From Pyxicephalus adspersus (lineage: Eukaryota > Chordata > Amphibia > Anura > Pyxicephalidae), in the NCBI RefSeq assembly GCF_032062135.1, contig NC_092860.1, forward strand, positions 764,552 through 828,551: a DNA stretch of 64,000 bases. The letters are read 5' to 3'. The translations under genes and the position numbers were made by a program. Shown here piece after piece: positions 24,331 through 63,630 of the stretch. The notes beneath the pieces are model-generated. The model did not search any database and was not told where the DNA came from. It saw only the letters and a program-made list of their open reading frames with translations. Position 1 is the first letter of the stretch. Each line of letters begins with the position of its first letter.

Positions 24331-26070
24331 CAAATCATCAATCACCAATATGTGGTAATGCAAATGAGTTCTGCCCTGGGTGATGTTGGCTTTCGGTTAT
24401 ATTTGCCCCATAGCTGATCCCACCAGGCAGCTTCCTCAGTCTGCAAACACACAACAAGAATCTCTCCTGAATGATAATTTAATTCTTTTAGAGGTGCCGG
24501 GGATTTCCCGCAGATCACTGCGGCTGCCATTGTTGGTCAGTTGGTCATAGCGGCACCGGGCTCGGTAATGGCGCCTGTGGAGGGCTCCCGGTTAGCTTTA
24601 CAGGAGCGTTGCATTCCCATGCCAGTCTATTGGAAGGCCGAAAGCAAAGACAAATGCCCCTTCCAATGATTTGTGAATAATCTGTGCAGTTCCTGCCAAT
24701 TATATTAAGCTATTGGGGCATTGGGGCAATAGTGCAAGCTGATTCATAATGATTGGCACCTCCCCAGGGTATGTATGGCAGATTTTTTCAGGTTTTATCC
24801 AACTGAATATTGTTAAGCTCCAATCATCTCAGGCTGGTAATGACAATGGGGTCACCGGACTCCAATGCCCCCCACAATCACCAGATCCAATAGATCTCCA
24901 TCCAATAGATCTCCATAGGGATGTGGAGGATGGGAGATTCCCATCATGGATGAGCAGCTGACACATCAGCAATAACTGCTCAATGTTAGGACAATATGGG
25001 GGCAAAATCCATGAGAAATGTTTCCAGGGCCCTGGGGGATCGGATTAGGGAGAATGATGGCAAAAAGGGGTCCAACCCGGTAGCAGCAATGTGTACCTAA
25101 TAAAGTGGCCGGTGAGTGTATTTGTTGATTTGCAGCATTGGCAGCGATGTGTCCATGTAACACTTCCTGGGATTTCGGGACTTTGCTGCCATGTGATTGG
25201 CAGATCAGATATTTGTTTCTACAATCACATCATCTCAGATAATAAAATAAAACGGATCTTTGATGTTAAGTCACATTTGGTGAAAGTTTTAATCCGGCAC
25301 CAAAATATTTTTCAGAATTCATCTTAGCAGAACATTTCCCTGACAAATATTTGGCGATGCAGATAATTTCCAGCACGTTGCGGAGTTGCTGCCCCATCCC
25401 GGGATCTGCAGCCTGAATTGGCTCTGCCGTGTAAATTCCCAAGCAAATAAAAGATGGGGAGCGGGGGTCCATTGTGGTGGCAGGAAGAATGGAGTGGCCC
25501 CGTGGTTTGCCGGCTCCCATTGTAGCCCTCGGGGTCCCTGCACTCCATGCCAAATGTCGTCAGTAGGCACAGTCTGTGTTTTGGATTTTCCAAATCGGCT
25601 CAGACAGAGAAATTAATGGCATAAAAATAGCAAAGGCAGCGCATTCATTCGGATTTTCCACCGAGATGGAACAAAGAACAACGCTGAGGTTATATAATAG
25701 CGCCCAGGAATTTATTAATCTCTTATAAACGTTTCTGTGTAAAATGTAAATATTTCTCTTCCAATTAAATTCCGACATGGTACATATAGGGCCCGGCGCC
25801 CCTTTATTTCCCCCCTTTCATTATATCTCATAAATTAGGAGCGCTCACCCGTGAACAGAACATTAACGGCTCTTAGGTGGGGACGTTACTGGGGCACGCA
25901 GAATCCTTTAAACTATTTCCAACTTTTTTTTTTTTTCTGAGCACAAAAAACGTATTGTCAGAAAAATCGAGATTTCCCGAATTAATTCATGGAATAAATG
26001 GGAAAGTGTGAAATTAAAGGGTTATTTTTTTATAAAACCGTTAATCCGGTGCAGTTTGGACCAGACATGG

Positions 26071-26146
26071 GGGGCGGGGGGGGCGGTGCTCAGAGCCGGA
26101 AGATTTGTTCATTTTGTCCGATTTTAGTGAATTGCTGTGAGCTGAA
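26071..26146 (+). promoter_or_regulatory. WFIKKN2: WFIKKN2 proximal GC boxes / 5' UTR
   Basis: GGGGCGGGGGGGGCGG at 26071-26086 supplies overlapping Sp1-type GC boxes 60-75 bp before the start codon. No TATA box is evident. The transcription start is unknown. Confidence 0.4.
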
Positions 26147-28775
26147 ATGCTGCGTTTGCTTTGTTGTACCTGGATGGGGATGTCGCTGCTGAAAGCTTTG
26201 TGGCTGCTCAGTCTGCTCCATCAAGGAGAAGCTTTGCCACACCTGAGATATTCCCATGCGGGTCTGTGCCCCAATGATATGAACCCTAACCTGTGGGTGG
26301 ATGCCCAGAGCACCTGCCAGCGGGAATGTGATGCCGACCAGGTGAGTCCCATTTATCTCCTCGTACTGATCCCTATGTTTGGCCCGCCATGTCACTAACC
26401 TGTCTGCAAGGTGAGGGATTTCATTTTAATCATTTCCTTTTATCGGTCACATAGGGGATCATAGCCAGCAGCGTGTGCTTGGTACCAGTCTGACATTTTG
26501 GGGACACAGAACCCCTTTTCTCTGTCATCCCCATGATATGTACAGAATAACACAAAGCACTTTTATTGCATTATGATGATTAGGATAAGTGACAATCTCT
26601 TGTCTGACTTCATTATGGTGGCCTCATACAAGGCGAGACGTCTCATGCTGCAACAGATTTTAGTGCAGTGATCGCATGGGGCTGGGTGTGTTGAGTTTTG
26701 GGCATTAAGGTTTTCTGACCGACCATTCAGGAGCCATCACAGCACAACGGCCACCTTCTCCATTGCGGGGTGTTTAGGTAGCCGGACCCCCTGGGGTTAT
26801 TTTACTGGAAATGTCAGAAATCTAAATTCTCCTCCAATGACCTTCTAATGACTTCCTCACTCATAACCTCATCACACGCACGGCTCCAAGACTTTTCTAG
26901 AGCTGCCCCAACTCTCTGGAATGGTCTCCTCGTTCTATTCAGCTTGCTCCTACTTTCTGCTCATTTATATCCCAACGCTTCCCCCTCACCTACCCGTCTT
27001 CTTCTGTCTCCTAAACCCTCACTACTTCCCACCATTCCATATCTCCCCTCCTATTGTGTGATACTTCCCCCACCTCCTAGATTGTAAGCTCTTCAGGCAG
27101 GGTCCTCTCCTCCTCCTGTGTCACTGTCTGTATCTGTCTGACATTTGCATACCCTATTTATTGTACAGCGCTGTGTAATATGTTGGTGCTATATAAATCC
27201 TGTATAATAATATATAACAAAGCTTTACGTTCCTGTATTTAGCTGTCGCTCTGTAACTTTGTATTTCTGCAGGAATGTGAGACGTATGAAAAGTGCTGTC
27301 CTAATGTGTGTGGGGCGAAGAGCTGCGTGGCCGCACGGTACCTGGATGTGAAAGGAAGGAAAGGTCCGGTGGGCATGCCAAAAGAAGCGTCATGTGACCT
27401 CTTCATGTGCACCCAGCAAGGCTCCCAGTGTGACATTTGGGACGGGCAACCGATTTGTAAATGCCGAGACAGATGTGAGAAGGAACCCAGCTTCACTTGC
27501 GCCTCCGATGGTCTTACCTACTACAACAAATGCTTCATGGATGCTGAAGCTTGTACAAAGGGGATCACATTAACCGTGGTGACCTGCAAATATCACCTAT
27601 CATGGCCCCATACCAGCCCAATGCCTTCCGAGACCACGGCTAACCCAACCATCGCTTCCATTGAGACGCCCATCGTAAACGTGGTTCCTCCCACTTTACT
27701 CAGCAACCCAACCCACAAGGCCGTCCACGTTGGGGATACGGTCAGCTTTCATTGTGACGTCACTGGCAAACCCAAACCCGAAATAACATGGGAGAAAGAA
27801 ATCGAGGGCAAGGAAAATCTGGTCATGCGACCCAACCACGTGGTGGCCAATATAGTGGTGACCAACCTTGCCCAGCTAGTAATCTACAACACTCAGCTTC
27901 AAGATGCCGGCGTCTACACGTGTATAGCCCGGAACCCCGGGGGACTTATCAAGGCCAACTTCCCCTTGTCTGTGAAAGAACAACCTGCGAAGGAAAAATC
28001 CAACAAGACTTTTTTTCCAACTGACGAATGTCTGAAGCCACCGGACAGCGAGGACTGCGGGGAGGAGCAGACACGATGGTACTTTGATGCCAAGAAAAAC
28101 AATTGTTTCATTTTTGTTTACGGCAACTGCAACAGCAATCTGAACCACTTTGAGAGCTACGAGTCATGTATGATAACCTGCATGAACGGGCCGGTCAACT
28201 TCTGCAACTCCCCCGCGCTACAAGGCCCGTGTAAGGCCTACGAGCCCCGATGGGCCTATAACAAACTACTGGGCCAGTGCCAGTCCTTCATCTACGGCGG
28301 GTGCGGAGGTAATGAAAACAACTTTGAGACTAAAGAGATTTGTGAAGATTTGTGCCCCTTCCCCAAGAACCAGAAGTGCAAAGTGTGCAAACCTCGCCAG
28401 AAACTGGTCACCAGCTTCTGTAAAAGTGATTTTGCCATCCTGGGTCGAATCATCGAGCTGACGGAGGAGCCGGACTCGGGCAATGCTCTGCTCTCGGTTG
28501 AAGATATCCTGAAGGATGAAAAGATGGGACTGAAGTTCCTCGGGAAGCAGCCTCTGGAAGTCACTTTACTGAACATGGACTGGAGCTGTCCCTGCCCCAA
28601 CGTGACATCTTTCAGCGGTCAGCTCATCATCATGGGCGACGTACAAAACGGCATGGCCGTCCTACAACCGCACAGCTTTGTCGGCATGTCCAGCGCTCGC
28701 CGGGTGCGCAAGCTGCGGGAAGTCATTCACAGTAAAACTTGCGATCTTCTGAAAGAGATTTTAGGCCAACCGTAA
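26147..28775 (+). CDS. WFIKKN2: WFIKKN2: WAP, follistatin/Kazal, immunoglobulin, Kunitz and NTR domain protein
   Basis: This is a secreted multidomain protein. The family (GASP-1) binds GDF8/myostatin and GDF11 and carries protease-inhibitor modules. Two exons, 26147-26341 and 27273-28775, join in phase 0 to 565 aa (human about 576). Signal peptide 1 to about 29. WAP 41-83 with all eight Cys. Follistatin/Kazal about 106-170 (CDIWDGQPICKC..CASDGLTYYN). Ig domain about 205-300 with Cys226, Trp238 and Cys282 (YTCIARN). Kunitz 1 at 318-368 and Kunitz 2 at 376-426, each with the exact 9-16-8-13-4 Cys spacing. NTR about 434-555 (CKVCKPRQKLVTSFC..CPCPNV..KTC). The P1 residue is Gly in Kunitz 1, so it is probably non-inhibitory, and Lys386 in Kunitz 2, which fits a trypsin-type target. 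No disruption is seen. The intron contains an L2-like insertion. The neighbour LUC7L3 is the same as in mammals. Confidence 0.97.
26840..27215 (+). mobile_element. 3' end of an L2-like LINE in the WFIKKN2 intron
   Basis: This is the longest copy of the common tail. Its upstream part translates as RLQDFSRAAPTLWNGL, which resembles the C-terminal F..AAP.LWN.LP motif of L2/CR1-type reverse transcriptases. It is followed by TAGATTGTAAGCTCTTCAGG, GTACAGCGCTGTGTAATATG and GCTATATAAATCC. This links the short copies elsewhere to a LINE 3' end. It is fragmentary and without a functional ORF. Confidence 0.65.
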
Positions 28776-28951
28776 TCATCAGAATGAAATCCAATATGTG
28801 CAATACTAAAAGGCCAAGCTGTAAACATTTCCCAAAACTGTCCGGGCTCACAATTCTAATTCCTTCTGTGAGGGCTTTGAATGATTTCTGACCCCGGGCA
28901 CTTCTGGGGGACCCCTTAATGATTCCTAACTTACTAATATTGCAACCCATT

Positions 28952-29162
28952 GGCCTGATTTATTAAAACTCTCAAAGGATGGAGAGGAAAGACTTTCTTC
29001 AGTGAACCTGGCTGATCCAGCAAACCTGGAATGGATCTGGTCCAGGATTGAAAACTATTGCTTACAAAAGACTTTTAGGAAATCCATTCCAGGTTTTCTG
29101 GATCCCCCAGCTTCACTGACGAAAGTGTGTCCTCTCCAGCCTTGGAGAGCTTTATTAAATCA
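28952..29162. mobile_element. palindromic MITE, copy 2
   Basis: It begins GGCCTGATTTATTAAAACTC and ends GCTTTATTAAATCA in inverted arrangement, with internal GTGAACCTGGCTGATCCAGC and its inverted partner. It is a diverged copy of the element at 4997-5215. Confidence 0.7.
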
Positions 29163-30429
29163 TTGACTTTATTATTGATGTTTGATTTGGGGTTCGCTGT
29201 GCTGTCTTCATGTTTTGTTCTCCTAGCTGATGTTGGGTGCAGAAAATGAAATGTGAATGAAAGACATCTCTGGGAAGAAGGAAGGTAATGCCTCATCCAC
29301 TGAATGCCACCCGGGGATGGGAGATGAATGGGATGAAGCAACGCAGGCGATGTGTGAATGGGCCGACATGTTTTATTCACTGGGTGATGATAAGCAATAT
29401 TCTGCAGATATTATGTCAGCGCAGAAGTCACATTGTCATTGTATGTGTAAACGTTTGTATCCCAGCATTGCGTCATTTATTGTGTACATTGCAGTCCAGT
29501 ATTTGTGTAACCTCACTAAACATCTTTTTGTGTCTCCCTTGTGGTTGTGTTTCTTTGTTTTTATCTCAGATTCCTCTCATTTCCTTATTTTAGAAGCGGT
29601 TAGATGGCAGAAACTCATTTTCCTGTTCTCACTTTAACCCCGAACATTTCACTGCACGCTGGCACCTTCTCCAATTAGAAGCTGCAGCAAGGGAGATCAA
29701 ACCACCTCATTACACCTGGGGGTGCCCAGCATTATTTAGCCCCCCCTCTGCCCCTTTCATTTATTATGGAGGCTCAGCATGCCATGCAGGCCTCTTATTT
29801 TATGTACAGGACTCTTAGGGCCCCAACATCCACCATCATACTGCATTGATGTCAAGCAGTCACAAATAAAAGTTTTATTTATTTTCTTAGAATGTTGCCG
29901 AGAGAGGACAAAATATATCCCATCTGTATATTGTTTTTTTTGCATGTCCCTCTGCTAAAGCTTATTATACGTTTGGTTTCATCCAGCCATCCAGTGCAGC
30001 GATTATCAGCCAACTGCAATGTATTTGGAGCCCCGGGGAATCACCAATAAAAAAGCAATCCCTCGCCAATAAAAGGGCCCCAGAATTTGGTTGGTGGTGA
30101 ATTGGGAACTCTCCGTACCCTACAAACCCTTGTGGTTATATTAGGTACAACAACCTTATCTTTGCCTGGAGCATTGATTGGAGTAAGGGGTGCAAGACGA
30201 GACCATGGAATGCAACGCAGGAAATGATCGGAGTGACCAGAACAGGACACGAGCCAGGTGACCGCAATATATTCCACAATGACATTCCAAGGAAAAGTGG
30301 CGAAAGGTTTGAGGTTGTATCAGAGAAACTGGAGATACCCCAGGGTTACTTCAACTTACGGCAGCCAATCAGACACCAATATTTAGATTGTAGCAAAATT
30401 GTAGTATGATGCAGAATCCACAAGCTATA

Positions 30430-30800
30430 CTGACCATATCTCCCACAATCCACCTGGCAGCGTTGTGGGACATGTACTTGTAGACTTGGGGTTCGAGCCC
30501 CATTGTTCTATTTTATTCCCCGAGTGTTCTGTGGACCCAATGAGCACATAGAGGAACATTCACAGAAGCTGTACTGCTATGTAGCTCAGTGAGTCAATAT
30601 CCAGAACATTCTCTGACGTATTGGAGACCTGCGCTTGTTTTATCCCCCGTGTTCTGTGGGCCCACTGAGTACATAGAGGGCTGAAGCTGTACAGCTGAGT
30701 CAGCTAATATCCAGAATATTCTCTGTGGTTCTGGGTTTGATCTCTGGTGTTGCCCCTATTTTCTCCCGTGTTGTGTGGCCCCAATGTGGACATGGCTGTC
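30430..30800 (+). repeat. degenerate tandem units with tRNA-like boxes
   Basis: Diverged units repeat GTTCTGTGG.CCCA.TGAG.ACATAGAGG, then AGCTGTAC.GCT..GTAGCTCAGT, then AATATCCAGAA.ATTCTCTG. They include GTAGCTCAGTGAG (A-box-like) and GGGTTCGAGCCCC or GGGTTTGATCTC (B-box-like). This could be a decayed tRNA-derived SINE cluster. It is not a functional tRNA, since no cloverleaf is present. Confidence 0.35.
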
Positions 30801-31554
30801 GGCCTCCTTGGACCTTCAGGCTGAGAGCTGGCTTAGGGGTTTAGCAGATCCAGCAGTGGTGTTGGTTGCTTAGAATAGTCACCAGTCCCCGTTTTTGGGG
30901 ATGACTAGGACTATACAATATAGATGGGATCTTGCTTTTGATTGGGTCCGAGAAATTCCCAGCATAGAGGATTTTCCACAGCCGAGTGATAAAGTGACCT
31001 GCGGGGGGCACCAGCCAGCTGCCCCCATACAGGTAAGTCCTGGTGGGCGGTATAAATAGCGGAAATTCCCAGTGCTGTGGTCACATGTACACAACTGACC
31101 AATGGCCTAAAAGAAGACCTAGACTGTAGTATGAGGTCTTACCCACTTGTCCTCCATAGAACCGGCTGCTGGTATAGAACAGAGCCCAGTGGTATCTCCA
31201 TACAGCCATTGTTCCTAAACTGTCACCAAAACTGATCACAAACAATAGTAATTTGGTACTACTCATTACCCTTCCACCGGTAATCTGTGAGCAACAAGAT
31301 CTCTTATAGTGCACACAGACCTGCAAACTACATACAAGCATTTATTTACACCTGGGGAGGTATTTATAAATTAATAAATTATTCCCCTGTAAATTCACTC
31401 ATCATTTTTGTTTATACAGATTGCATTTCCTATTGTGACAGCGGTCCACTTTGATAAGTGGCCACCAGGTGGCAGAACGAGAAATAAACTGAATGAGAGA
31501 TTTAGAATTTGTGGAATTTATTAGAAATAAAAAGATTTTATAAAGATTATATAT

Positions 31555-31846
31555 TTTATTATATACAAAAAAAGATTTTTTTTCTATAAAAGTGAATATA
31601 ATTTATTTCCTTCTGTAAGATCTGAGTTTAGACAATAATCTGTACAATATTAAATAGCCCTGACACAATCTATTTTTGCATTGTCTGGAAATAAAAAATA
31701 GGAAATCCCTTTAAAAATCGTTTTTTTCTTTGATAAAAGGAATTTGGAGTGAGAGAAAAATAAACCAAACAAAAAAAAAAAAAATATTTACAAAATGCAG
31801 CTGTAAAAAAAGACAAATGTGTAACAAAAAATTAGAACAAATCCAT
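31555..31846 (-). other. ABCC3: ABCC3 3' UTR (inferred)
   Basis: AT-rich DNA follows the stop codon, with AATAAA on the minus strand (TTTATT at 31602-31607 and 31555-31560 on plus). Confidence 0.45.
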
Positions 31847-58222
<26,376 letters not shown>

Positions 58223-58919
58223 GTCGGGGTGACTTCAGGGGTTTGTTGCGGTGACACAGCGTCCGTCCTACCACCATGGAGGCAACTCCGCTGCTAACCG
58301 ACGGGAGAGGCGGCCACCATCAGTCAATGGATCCAGGTGATGCCGGCAGTGGGCGGACTTCTCTTCTTTTTGCTTATGTGTGATGACGGTGAAACCCTCC
58401 TGGGGGAGGGGGGGCGGAGGGAGGGGGAGGGGGGGCTCTTCCTACTTCTGCAATTTTTGGTGTTATTGGAGGACGGAACCCTGGCCGAGCATTTCCTGCT
58501 CTCTGCAGCCTTCCTCCGACTGCCCCAAATGGGAGATTTGTGCCTCCCCCTGGTGAACGCCTCCAACACACCGAGATCACAGCCAGCCCTGACCCTCCAA
58601 AAATTGGGGGGATTTTGGATAAAACATTTGGACGTTTTATAGGAGCGGGCGGTGCACAGAGCAGATGGCCGGTCCGGTGACCTCAACTCACCGATGTTTA
58701 TACAGCTGGGCTCAGAAACGGCGCCAACATTCACCGAGTGTGGTGTGTACTGTGCGGCCCGGGAGGCAAAAATATTTGGTGAGACGTAAACTAAAAAAAA
58801 AGAGAAAAGATAAATATTTATGGCGCCCTGCATGCGGGGAGAGGGGGCGGATAGTCAAATTTAAACAAAAATGGGAAGCCAAAAAAAAGGAAAAAATCCG
58901 GAAGGAAAAAACGCTCTGA

Positions 58920-59445
58920 AAGAAATGTAATACAAAGTAACAATATCTTACAATACAACGTAACAAGCTACTACGATACAACATAATGTAATACAATGTA
59001 ACACAAAATAATACAACGTAACACAACACAATGTAATATAATGTAACAAAATATAAAACAATATAATATAATACAACGTAACACAACACAATATAATACA
59101 ACACAATGTAATACAATGTAACACAATATAAAACAAAAAATTGTATAATACAACGTAACACAATATAATACAACGTAACACAACACAATATAATACAACA
59201 CAATGTAATATAATATAACACAATATAAAACAATACAACACAATGTAATACAATGTAACAATATAAAACAATATAATATAATACAACGTAACACAACATA
59301 ATATAAAGCAATACAATGTAACGATATCATACAACACAGCACAACATAATAAAGTATGATACAATATAATACAAGGTAACACAACATAATGTAATCTAAT
59401 ATGATGCAGACAACACAGTATAGAACAATACAATATGATGTAAGA
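58920..59445. repeat. AT-rich tandem array
   Basis: More than 500 bp of short irregular units built from ACAATATAATACAACGTAAC and ACACAATGTAATACAATGT. Tyr/Ile/Leu/Val-rich minus-strand ORFs are artefacts. It lies about 0.7-1.2 kb upstream of ABCC3 exon 1. Confidence 0.92.
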
Positions 59446-59639
59446 CAAAGTAAATGTGGGCGGAGTCTGATAGGATGACATCACACACATGTACACCGCA
59501 GGATTCACACGATCCATACCCTGTGCCAGTGACTTTTCATCCACTTTTTCTCCCCGTAGGAAGACGCGCCCTCAGCTCACCTCACAGCGCCAGGAAATGA
59601 CCAGCACAGCCAAGGTCACCGGAGATTGTACAACGCCAC

Positions 59640-59875
59640 ATACAATGTATGCACACGGGGACCCCAAAGATGGGGAGAACAATGACAGACAGCTCCTGGG
59701 ATGAATGATAGGGACCCCTATGATGGAGACCCCCCAATCACAGGAAGCTCCAATGATGGGGATCACTATTATGGAGCCTTTAGTTCCTGGCACCCTATAT
59801 GATGGGGAATCCAATGATAGGGACCCCAATAATGGAGGGCCCAATGATGGAGAACCCCCAATATTTGAGACCCCA
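59640..59875. repeat. degenerate GACCCCAATGATGGGG repeat
   Basis: Short diverged units of GACCCC-AATGATGGGGA. An ORF rich in Met/Pro/Gly spans it and is not considered a gene. Confidence 0.6.
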
Positions 59876-62499
59876 TATACCCCTCTATCCCTGACCCCAT
59901 CACCAAACACGTGTAGTCACACGTCACCAGCCAATCATTGCAATCTTATAGTCGATATCCAATCAGAGAATCTGTAACAAGTTCTTTGGATATTTAATGC
60001 CATTGTTAAATCTGCAGCTTTTAATATATGAATCCCTGGCGATCCTGCCTAGAAGCTCCTTGTTCAGCACTTCCTGTTACAGGGTGACAACCCTTCGCCC
60101 TCATATCCTAATTATTCTCCAGTGTTGTCACCCTGTAATATGGGCTGTGAATGCAGCGGCTCTGCCATCACTGCGTTGTCACCATCTCCTGAGAAGTACT
60201 GGGCAGACATCACTGGGGGTGAAGTGGCAGCAAAGAGGCTGCAAGAGATCAGTAGCAGTGAGATGTGAGTAAAGTTTCACAATCCCAGCCATCAGACGTT
60301 TCAATTTCATATTGTTGGGGCCATTTCCGTCATTAAAGGGGGTTTCCGCCTCAGTTTTGCTGTAGGTGGGGGCCGGGGAGGCGGTGGGGGCCCCTTGGAT
60401 TGGTCTGATGGGTATTGGCGGCTGACGTGGTGAAAATTCCCGGGAAGATTTGGGAAGTGAGAGGACGGTGATGACGGATCAGTTCCTTCCTCTGTTGTTG
60501 TGTGGAGATGGAGCTCGGTGACTACATTCCCAATATTAGTGACCCCAGTTATTGATGAGGGACCCCGGGGTCAGCATGGTATTGTTGTCTGCAGCCTCCC
60601 GGATCTGTAATGACTTACTGCCTGTGTGTAACATTGCCATCCATTTCTAATAACGTTCCAATTTTCTGGAGGATTCACCAGTGAATCTTTCACATTTCAG
60701 CCATGAATTTAGCATTCATTCGGGGAAATCTATTCTTAGCTGTCGGTCCGGAAATCTGCAGCCCGATACAGACGGAGGCCCTGCGATCGATGGCGGAGTC
60801 CTGACCACAAATGTGAGCAGACAAATGGAACACGGACAGCTCGCCTTTCCTTAAAGGGGGTTTCCGATTTATTGGCCACATCCAGACAGCAGTAACAACT
60901 GAGACTACAGAGAAATGATCCACCAACATTTCACCCTGTCCTCTGGTAGTCTCGTATTGCACTTTCTGACACTGTTAGGAATAGAGCGAGACCCCTGGGT
61001 CCCTCCCCCCTCAAATTTCCCATCTCTTTAGATCTTCCATCCCCTGCTCACTGACCCCCCCCCATCATACATATTTTACCCCTGGGACCTCCATTCCCCC
61101 CAAAACAAAACTGTTCATCGATTGGTCTTATTTCAGTCTGGGGGCTGCCAATAAACTTGGCTTATATAACCACCTGAGGGGGGCGCTGTGTCTCATGATG
61201 TCCCCCCACAGGCGGGGCCATCAGAAATAATTTCAGCTTCTCATTCTGCGCCCAAATCCCCAACAATCCTGAAATTCAGATTTTTTGGGGCGTTGTTATT
61301 ATCCCCATCGAGGACTACAGAACACCTCCTTATGTTAAGTAAATGAGGGGGAGGGGTTTTGCTGTCTTGTCCCAGGGTGACAACCTTCTTTATTGATACA
61401 TTATAGTGAATGAGTTGTCACTCTAGGCCAGGAAGTCTGTTACTGGCAGGATCAGCAAAGGAAAAACTCAGAAAAAAGTAAACTAATGCAGCCGCCCATC
61501 TCAGGACTGAAAGCTGCAATATTCAGGGCCGCATTTCATGCAAAGTCATAAACTTGTGTTTGTAGTCGGCGGCTGTGGTGTCCCCATGTGTGAAAGTCCT
61601 GGCACTGCACCATTCACACGGCACCGCTATGATCACCACATTCTGTGTGTTAAAAACAAGATCATCCTGCAGGGGGCGGAGCTGTGACCGGGGTACATAC
61701 CGGCTGTATTATAGGTAGGTGAGGCCACCACTGAGAAAGCAGCCAGCAGGACCAAGAGGAGGCCAGGATGGAAATCAGCCAATCAGCAGACAGATGTCAG
61801 CCAGGTGTAAACTATGGACACCTCTGTGTGCAGTGCTGAGATAAAATAATTGCAGCCACCGGAAGTGCAGTCAGCATTTCTTAGATTAGCTTCCCTCTGT
61901 GCAGGTAGGTGAACACTGGGCACCTGAGGTCAACCAATGGGGTGGCAGCTTCAGATACCACGAGGCATTTGCTTCCCTGGCACCTCCTATGTTCTGTGTC
62001 ATGATTCCAGCCCTAAATTTACCCCTTATGCTCCCCGTAGATGAGGCCAGACATGGGGTAACTACAACAAGCTCAATGGGCATTTAGTGGGCATTTACCA
62101 TGGAGCCGGCCACAATCAGCAAACTATAAATAAAATAAGTGAGAGGGGGAGGGGCCCAGCCAATCAGCAGCAGCGGCACAACAATGGCGCCATTTATATT
62201 TCTATACCATAGTCAGGAAATGTCCTCTCTGTAATCCCATTACTTCTGTGCAGAGCTCAGATTCCTGGAAAGTGGCAATGAATGGGGGAGGGGGGTCAGG
62301 AGGAGATTTGTGCAGATGATGGATTACCAGGAAGATATAACCTCAGGATTATATGTGACATTAATCATTTTGATAACACATTCTAATAAAAGTAATTTAG
62401 GCATCATTTAAAATAACAAATAAAATAATTACTTAAATATCTTATATCATAGATATTCATTTAACATGTAGATGCCTTCAAGAAACAGAGCTTGGAACA

Positions 62500-62580
62500 T
62501 CAACATACGCAGCATCACCCCTGAGGAAGCCTAGATTGGGCGAAACGCGTCGGGTTAACAAAGCTGCGTCAGAAATACGT
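62500..62580. mobile_element. element fragment with CGAAACGCGTCGGGTT core
   Basis: CCCCTGAGGAAGCCTAGATT then GGGCGAAACGCGTCGGGTTA matches the right-arm core of the MITE at 48129-48420 (CCCTGATGAAGC, AAACGCGTCGGGTT). This motif is widespread in fish and frog genomes (from memory). The element borders are unclear. Confidence 0.45.
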
Positions 62581-63630
62581 AAATGTTCTCTGTTCTAGGC
62601 ATTAAAAAATAGTTGGTCTCTGTCTAGCATAGGAGGTAAATGACCTCTAGATAGGAGGAAATACTCCTGGCAAACCATCAGCTCAGTTTGTTTCCATAGC
62701 GACCAGTAATTTGCATACGCTGTGGTGGTATCACCTTAGTAAACAGTGATCAGTATTCCCATTGGTCAGTGGTTGTTAGGGGTGAAACCCATGTGCTGCA
62801 GCTCCTCCCACTACGGGTTAGGGGGCGGATACGAGACCCTTGTGGTTGAGGTATACGCTCTGCACATCCCCATGTCCACCCCGTATGAATGACACCCCAA
62901 AACCCAATGAAGGTCAGAGTGGAGGGTGGCTGGGGACCGAGCGAGGGTGTAACTGCCCTGGAATGATGGTGCCCGACTGGTGCGGCAGGGAGGGGCCTCC
63001 AAATTCTTATTGGCTGTTGGTCGGCTCTCCACTTTGCAGTTCTCTCTGAACACCAATCAGAAGAATCTCACCTTCAGTGCGGAGTTACCCCATAACAGCC
63101 CACAGGCCCAAGATCTGGCCCCACCCATTACTGGGTGATGTGCAGACAACCAGTGCATAAGTAAGGCACCCATCATGGCTTCCAAGCATGGACTGCCCAC
63201 TATGGGGTAGCCTGGCCAAGGGTGAACAATCTGGTAGCTCACCGCGGCCCACCCCCGATACAGATCATGTGACTGGTATGGATAGTACAACCAATGAGAA
63301 GGCACAGCCCGCATCACTGATCAGGGAAACTCCACCCCTCAGTACTCTGCCTTGGTTGTGCTGATGTCATCAGTCTGCTGCAGGCAGGAGGAGGCATTGC
63401 CTCAGTCTCCTTTTCCCCAGTCACAAGATGAGGACTGTGGACCCTGTGGATTTACATGATGGGGTCACCTCAGTCCCAGAAACAGATGGTGACCCAGGTG
63501 ATGCCTGAAGAAAGATGGTTCCGTCCTTGTAGAGAATAAAGCAGATGTCATGTGACCTGGAGGTGTGACCCTGACACATGACCCCACATGCTGCCTCTAT
63601 CATGAAGCACAGCTCTGATGACAGGTTCTC

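Larger units (their letters stand above)
21500..26070. other. intergenic interval LUC7L3 / WFIKKN2
   Basis: Apart from the repeats listed separately, no gene is recognised. The fragment TGTACCTAATAAAGTGGCCG-GTGAGTGTA at 25091-25121 looks like a terminal piece of a DNA transposon that is common in fish and frogs (from memory). Confidence 0.5.
28776..31550. other. intergenic interval WFIKKN2 / ABCC3 (tail to tail)
   Basis: The WFIKKN2 3' UTR must start here; AATAAA at 29865-29870 is one candidate end. A MITE (28952-29162) and a degenerate repeat cluster (30430-30800) are present. No further gene is recognised. Confidence 0.5.

Noticed and set aside
30470..30780. tRNA gene suggested by GTAGCTCAGTGAG and GGTTCGAGCC words
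   Set aside because: No acceptor stem or cloverleaf spacing; the words recur in degenerate tandem units, more like a decayed SINE.
58712..59544. Hydrophobic Tyr/Leu/Val-rich ORFs
   Set aside because: Low-complexity AT-rich array; the composition mimics membrane segments.
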